Source: JAWLCG01 sp041687295 (GTDB lineage Bacteria; Planctomycetota; Phycisphaerae; SM23-33; FEN-1343). Taken from it: DNA of 18,459 bases. Every line of letters begins with the position of its first letter. Within the stretch, counting starts at the first letter, position 1. Made by a program: the position numbers and the translations under genes. Below are positions 15,366 through 18,459 of the stretch, in pieces. Under the pieces are notes generated by a model. That model did no database searches, was not told where the DNA came from, and was given only the letters and a program-made list of their open reading frames with translations. Where the stretch lies: positions 1-18,459 of the forward strand of contig JAWLCG010000054.1 in NCBI GenBank assembly GCA_041687295.1. The letters are read 5' to 3'.

Positions 15366-16166
15366 TTGCTGGGCATCGTCGGGATCATCGCCCTGTTGAC
15401 GGCCCTGGGGCTGTCGCTGGTGGTCACGCGGATCGCCACAGCCGCCCTGGTGCTGACGGGGCTGAGCGAGGAGGTGGCGAAGTTTCAGGCCCGCTCGGCC
15501 TTTACGGGCACCGGCTTCACCACGGCCGAGGCCGAACAGGTCGTCGCCCACCCGGTGCGGCGGCGGATCATCGTGGCCCTGTTCGTCCTGCGCAGCGCGG
15601 GGCTGCTGACGATCGTTCTGAGCCTGATCCTCTCGTTCGTCGGGCCCGCGCCGGACATGCAGAAGCTCATCCGTTTGCTGTGGATCGCGGGCGGCATCGC
15701 GGGGCTGTGGATCCTCTCGGCCAGCCGGCTGGGCGACCGGCAGCTGGGCCGGCTGATCCGCTGGGCCCTGCGGCGGTGGACCGACCTGGACGTGCGGGAC
15801 TACGTGGATCTGCTGCACCTGTCGGGGCCCTACGCTGTCAGCCAGCTGCACGTGCGCCGGGGGGACTGGATCGAGGGGCGACGGCTCCGCCAGTGCCGCC
15901 TCCGCCAGGAGGGCCTGCTCGTGCTGGGCATTCAGCGGGGCGAGGGCGACTACGTGGGCGCCCCGCACGGCGACACGCGGATCGAGGCCGGCGACACGCT
16001 GATCCTCTATGGCCGGGACGAGACCCTCGAAGGCATCGACCGCCGTCGGGCCGGCGCCACCGGCGAGTCGGCTCACGCCGAGGCCGTCGGCCAGCAGCGC
16101 CGCCAGATGCGCCGCCAGCATGCCCAGGAGTCTGCCCGCCAGCGCCGCAAGGAGGCCGGCTTGTAG
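15366..16166 (+). CDS. Small membrane protein with C-terminal TrkA-C (RCK_C) domain
   Basis: This 266-residue protein starts at TTG. It has about three hydrophobic segments (about 1-30, 68-92 and 102-120) followed by a cytoplasmic domain. The segment FQARSAFTGTGFTTAEAE between the first two resembles the SAF-T-G-F pore-loop signature of Trk/Ktr potassium transporters. Residues about 150-225 form a TrkA-C regulatory domain: a conserved GDWIEGRRLRQCRLRQEG followed by VLGIQRGEGDYVGAPHGDT and IEAGDTLILYGRDE. The tail is charged and rich in Arg and Gln. Its function is probably ligand-controlled ion transport or regulation of a partner channel, which is inference. The TAG stop is the head of a REP-like repeat. 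Confidence 0.82.
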   Translation: MLGIVGIIALLTALGLSLVVTRIATAALVLTGLSEEVAKFQARSAFTGTGFTTAEAEQVVAHPVRRRIIVALFVLRSAGLLTIVLSLILSFVGPAPDMQKLIRLLWIAGGIAGLWILSASRLGDRQLGRLIRWALRRWTDLDVRDYVDLLHLSGPYAVSQLHVRRGDWIEGRRLRQCRLRQEGLLVLGIQRGEGDYVGAPHGDTRIEAGDTLILYGRDETLEGIDRRRAGATGESAHAEAVGQQRRQMRRQHAQESARQRRKEAGL

Positions 16167-16193
16167 GCCGGGTCGAGCGGAGCGAGGCCCGGC
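16163..16193 (+). repeat. GTAG-headed REP-like repeat at the TrkA-C gene stop
   Basis: GTAG (16163-16166) is followed by GCCGGG, a TCGAGCGGAGCGAG loop region and CCCGGC. The TAG of GTAG ends the TrkA-C gene. A near-identical inverted copy is at 8425-8455. The DUF72 remnant begins about 25 nt further on. Confidence 0.8.
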
Positions 16194-16216
16194 AGGCGTC
16201 CTGGACGAGCCGTCCC

Positions 16217-16561
16217 ATGGAGGTCGCCCCGCCGCGGCACCGCTGGGCCGTCGAGGTCCGCGACGGGCGCTGGCTGTGCGAGCCGGTCTACCGCGCCCTG
16301 CGCGACGCGGGGGCGGCGCTGGTGATCCATGACCTGATCCCCGACCACCCGCGTGTCCTGACGGCCGACTGGGTGTACTACCGCTACCACGGCGGGCCCG
16401 TCGAGGGGAACTACCCGCCGGCCAGCCTGCACGCCGCCGCCGACGAGTTGGCCGACCACCGGAACGCGGGCCGGGATGTGTACGTTTACTTCAATAACGA
16501 CATTGGCGGCTTCGCTTTCCATAATGCACTGGATCTCCGCCGGCGATTGGAGGCACAGTAG
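16217..16561 (+). pseudogene. DUF72 (YecE-like) protein, C-terminal half only
   Basis: The 114 codons match the second half of DUF72 TIM-barrel proteins: HRWAVEVRDGRWL, IHDLIPDHPRVLTADWVYYR, GNYPPASLHAAADELADH, and VYVYFNNDIGGFAFHNALDL before the end. Family members are normally about twice this length or more, and the N-terminal half is absent upstream in any frame. The ATG used has no clear ribosome site, so expression is doubtful. The missing half ends close to the REP-like element at 16163-16193, which may mark the deletion point. The TAG stop again lies in GTAG. Confidence 0.8.
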
Positions 16562-16661
16562 TCCCCAGGCTGGCACAGAGCCCGTAGGCTGGGACAGAAG
16601 CCCGTAGGCTGGGACAGAGCGGCGCCAGCCGCGGCGTCCCACCTTCGAGGGCGGCTGGCGC
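16558..16661 (+). repeat. Tandem GTAGGCTGGGACAG repeat cluster
   Basis: A diverged first unit from GTAG at 16558 is followed by two close units starting at 16584 and 16604 (20-bp period; GTAGGCTGGGACAGA each). GCGTCCCACCTTCGAGG follows. An 11-bp perfect inverted repeat (GCGCCAGCCGC at 16622-16632, GCGGCTGGCGC at 16651-16661) closes the element. The blocks match the BIME-like element at 969-1064. Confidence 0.75.
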
Positions 16662-16706
16662 GCCCGGCGGGCCGAGGAACGGTCGAGCCCTGGCCGAGCA
16701 GCCCGG

Positions 16707-16742
16707 ACGAGACCCCCACGGATTGCATCCGTGGGCTTGGAG
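16707..16742. repeat. CCCACGGAT hairpin repeat, copy 4
   Basis: Arms CCCACGGAT (16715-16723) and ATCCGTGGG (16727-16735) enclose a TGC loop. The outer flanks CGAGACCC and CTTGGAG match, in inverted orientation, those of the copy at 8233-8291. It lies about 55 nt before the TolC-family gene. Confidence 0.75.
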
Positions 16743-16797
16743 AATGGATAGGCGCCTGAGCGGGCGGACAGACTGACGGGGGCGGGAAGGACCGGAT

Positions 16798-18225
16798 ATG
16801 CGTGGATGGCTTGCAGTGGTGCTGGTGGCTCTGGCGGCGCTGGCGGGATGCCGGGGCGACGATTGGCCCGATGCGCCGACGCCGTACGAGCCGACGGTGA
16901 TGGCCCTGCTCCCGCCGGCCGAGGTCGGGCCGGCGCTGGCCTCGGCCGAGCCGGCGCGCGACCGGACCGAGCTGGGCCCCGAGGCGACGCTGGCCGACTA
17001 CCAGCGTCACGCCGCGCTGCACAGTCCGGAGCTGCAGGCCGCCTTCAGTCGCTGGCGGGCCGCCCTGGCCGAGATCGACCAGGCCGGCGCCCTGCCCGAC
17101 CCGCGCTTCACCTACCGCTACTACATCCACGAGATCGAGACCCGCACCGGGCCGCAGGAGCAGAGCTTCGAGCTGGCCCAGACCTTCCCGTGGTTCGGCA
17201 AGCTGGCCCTGCGCGAGGACCGCGCCGCCCAGCTGTCCGAGGCCGCCCGCCACCGGCTCGAGCTGGCCCGCCTGGATTTGGCCGAGCGGGTCGCGCGGGC
17301 CTGGTACGAGTACCACTACCTCGCCCGGGCCATCGCCATCACGCGGGAGAACCTTGAGCTGCTGACCTACCTCGAGGAGGTCGCCCGCGCCCGCTACCGC
17401 GTCGGCGCCGCCCAGCACCCCGACGTGATCCGCGCCCAGGTCGAGCAGGGCCGACTGGCTGATCGGCTGCGGGCGCTGGAGCAGCTGCGGGGCCCGGTGT
17501 CGGCCCGGCTGAACGCGGCCCTGAATCGGCCGACCGAGATCGAGCTGCCCTGGCCGCCGCCGGGCGAGCTGCCCGACGCGGAGCTGGCCGTCGCCGACGA
17601 GCAGGTGCTCGCCTGGCTGGACGAGTCCAACCCCCGCCTGGCCGCCCTGAACGCCGAGGCCGCCGCCGCCGGCACGGCCATCGACCTGGCGAAGAAGGAC
17701 TACTACCCCGACGTGACGCTCGGGCTCAACTACATCGACACCGGCCAGGCCCGCCGCCCGCGGCCTCGCGACAGCGGCGACGATCCGCTCATCGCCATGG
17801 CGTCGGTCAACCTGCCGATCTGGCGCGACCGGCTGGACGCGGCCGTCCGGCAGGCGCGGATGCGCCGCCTGGCGACCGTCGCCGACCGCACCGCCCTGGC
17901 CAACGCCCTGCGGGCCGAGCTGGCGATGGTGCTCTACGACCTCCGCGACGCCCGGCGGAAGGTGTCGCTCTACCGCGACACGCTGATGCCCATGGCCCGC
18001 CAGTCGCTCCAGGCCACCGAGGCCGCCTTCCGCGCCGGCTCGGCCAGCTTCACCGACCTCGTGGACGCCCAGCGGGTCCTGCTGGAGTTCAGCCTCGAAC
18101 TCCAACGCGCCCTCGCCGACGCCGCCGGATCCCACGCCACCGTCCAGCGCCTCGTCGGCCGAGCCGTGCCCATGCAGCCCGTCATTCCGCCGGCCGAACC
18201 CACCACGATGCCCGCCCAGCGGTAG
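16798..18225 (+). CDS. TolC-family outer-membrane efflux lipoprotein
   Basis: This 475-residue outer-membrane channel component of a tripartite efflux pump has two tandem OEP domains. The lipoprotein signal MRGWLAVVLVALAALAGC places the lipid-modified Cys at 18. Long Ala/Leu/Arg-rich helices at about 75-250 and 275-455 are typical of the TolC coiled-coil barrel. Landmarks are HSPELQAAFSRWRAALAEI, ALPDPRFTYRYYIHE, AQTFPWFGKLALR and YRVGAAQHPDVIRAQVE in the first half. In the second half are YYPDVTLGLNYI and AFRAGSASFTDLVDAQRVLL. The FPWFGKL segment is common in CusC/CzcC-like heavy-metal efflux channels, so an RND metal pump is the leading guess. Adaptor and pump genes would lie beyond the window. 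The ATG has GGAAGGA upstream. The TAG stop belongs to a repeat. Confidence 0.92.
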   Translation: MRGWLAVVLVALAALAGCRGDDWPDAPTPYEPTVMALLPPAEVGPALASAEPARDRTELGPEATLADYQRHAALHSPELQAAFSRWRAALAEIDQAGALPDPRFTYRYYIHEIETRTGPQEQSFELAQTFPWFGKLALREDRAAQLSEAARHRLELARLDLAERVARAWYEYHYLARAIAITRENLELLTYLEEVARARYRVGAAQHPDVIRAQVEQGRLADRLRALEQLRGPVSARLNAALNRPTEIELPWPPPGELPDAELAVADEQVLAWLDESNPRLAALNAEAAAAGTAIDLAKKDYYPDVTLGLNYIDTGQARRPRPRDSGDDPLIAMASVNLPIWRDRLDAAVRQARMRRLATVADRTALANALRAELAMVLYDLRDARRKVSLYRDTLMPMARQSLQATEAAFRAGSASFTDLVDAQRVLLEFSLELQRALADAAGSHATVQRLVGRAVPMQPVIPPAEPTTMPAQR

Positions 18226-18306
18226 GGCGGGCAATGCCCGCCGCCGAAGGCGGGCAGCGCCACTGTATGGCCCGGCGCCATCGACGGCGGGCCGTGCCCG
18301 CCCTAC
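18222..18306. repeat. 85-bp pair of inverted GTAG-headed hairpins (BIME-like) at the TolC gene stop
   Basis: The left half is GTAG plus hairpin GGCGGGC, AAT, GCCCGCC (18222-18242). The right half is the inverse: GGCGGGC, CGT, GCCCGCC, CTAC, ending at 18306. The 11-bp ends GTAGGGCGGGC and GCCCGCCCTAC are perfect inverted repeats. This head-to-head arrangement is that of bacterial REP pairs. The first TAG is the stop codon of the efflux gene, and the element may act as its terminator. Confidence 0.85.
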
Positions 18307-18339
18307 TGGTGTGCCCCCGGGTTTGCTGGACGGTCTCGG

Positions 18340-18373
18340 CCCAAGCCCACGGAATGCTTTCCGTGGGCATCGG
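18340..18373. repeat. CCCACGGAA hairpin repeat, copy 5, with compensated stem change
   Basis: Arms GCCCACGGAA (18345-18354) and TTCCGTGGGC (18359-18368) enclose a TGCT loop. Compared with the other copies the last stem pair has changed from T-A to A-T in both arms. The flanks CCCAAG and ATCGGG match the copies at 6892 and 11800. Confidence 0.75.
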
Positions 18374-18427
18374 GTCGGGCCGTTCCCGTCGCGGCCCAAC
18401 GCACCCGCACGTCCGATAGGCAGCCGG

Positions 18428-18448
18428 GTAGGCCGGACGCAGTCCGGC
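18428..18448 (+). repeat. GTAG-headed REP-like hairpin
   Basis: GTAG (18428-18431) is followed by GCCGGAC, GCA, GTCCGGC. This is the simplest form of a REP: the tetranucleotide at the foot of a short perfect hairpin. No gene ends here. Confidence 0.75.
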
Positions 18449-18459
18449 TGGGAAGAAGC

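Noticed and set aside
15314..16216. Long plus-strand frame leading into the DUF72 remnant as its missing N-terminus
   Set aside because: It is a shadow of the TrkA-C gene in another frame and shows no DUF72 N-terminal similarity.
16558..18459. Transposase or integron gene behind the repeats
   Set aside because: No Y1, DDE or tyrosine-recombinase motifs appear in any frame; the repeats are non-autonomous here.

Overview
The window looks like a high-GC planctomycete chromosome, most likely of the class Phycisphaerae. This is inferred from three things: a modular pentapeptide-repeat protein with a PEP-CTERM anchor, a baeRF-type release-factor homologue, and intergenic spaces packed with small palindromic repeats and 8-bp tandem tracts. 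No rRNA, tRNA, CRISPR array, transposase or integrase gene was seen.

Layout. At 31-921 (+) is NAD(P)H-hydrate dehydratase. It converges on a 955-residue secreted pentapeptide-repeat/PEP-CTERM protein (1068-3935, -). A tightly overlapping ABC importer operon follows (4208-6857, +): lipoprotein binding protein, FecCD/BtuC-type permease and FecE/BtuD-type ATPase, probably for a cobalamin, siderophore or other metal complex. A minus-strand glycan or small-molecule biosynthesis cluster occupies 7059-13690. In transcription order it holds an epimerase fused in frame to a zinc-type alcohol dehydrogenase, a GT4 glycosyltransferase overlapped with an SDR oxidoreductase, a CgeB-type glycosyltransferase, and a broken chimera of a second CgeB-type glycosyltransferase with a methyltransferase. 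Divergent from this cluster on the plus strand are a baeRF family protein (14052-15233), a membrane protein with a TrkA-C domain (15366-16166), an N-terminally truncated DUF72 remnant (16217-16561) and a TolC-family outer-membrane lipoprotein (16798-18225). The pump partners of the TolC protein would lie beyond the right edge.

Two themes stand out. First, the intergenic DNA is built from several repeat families. Many copies start with the tetranucleotide GTAG at the foot of a hairpin, which is the hallmark of REP elements mobilised by RAYT (Y1 tyrosine) transposases. All eight genes that end in TAG end in GTAG; seven of these GTAGs are part of, or overlap, a repeat, and the eighth stop lies 3 nt from one. 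The repeats therefore appear to supply stop codons. Second, three genes are cut and rejoined: GT-N/methyltransferase-C (plus a one-base frameshift), epimerase-N/dehydrogenase, and DUF72-C only. These are either real deletion fusions in a decaying region or assembly artefacts, and read mapping would tell them apart.
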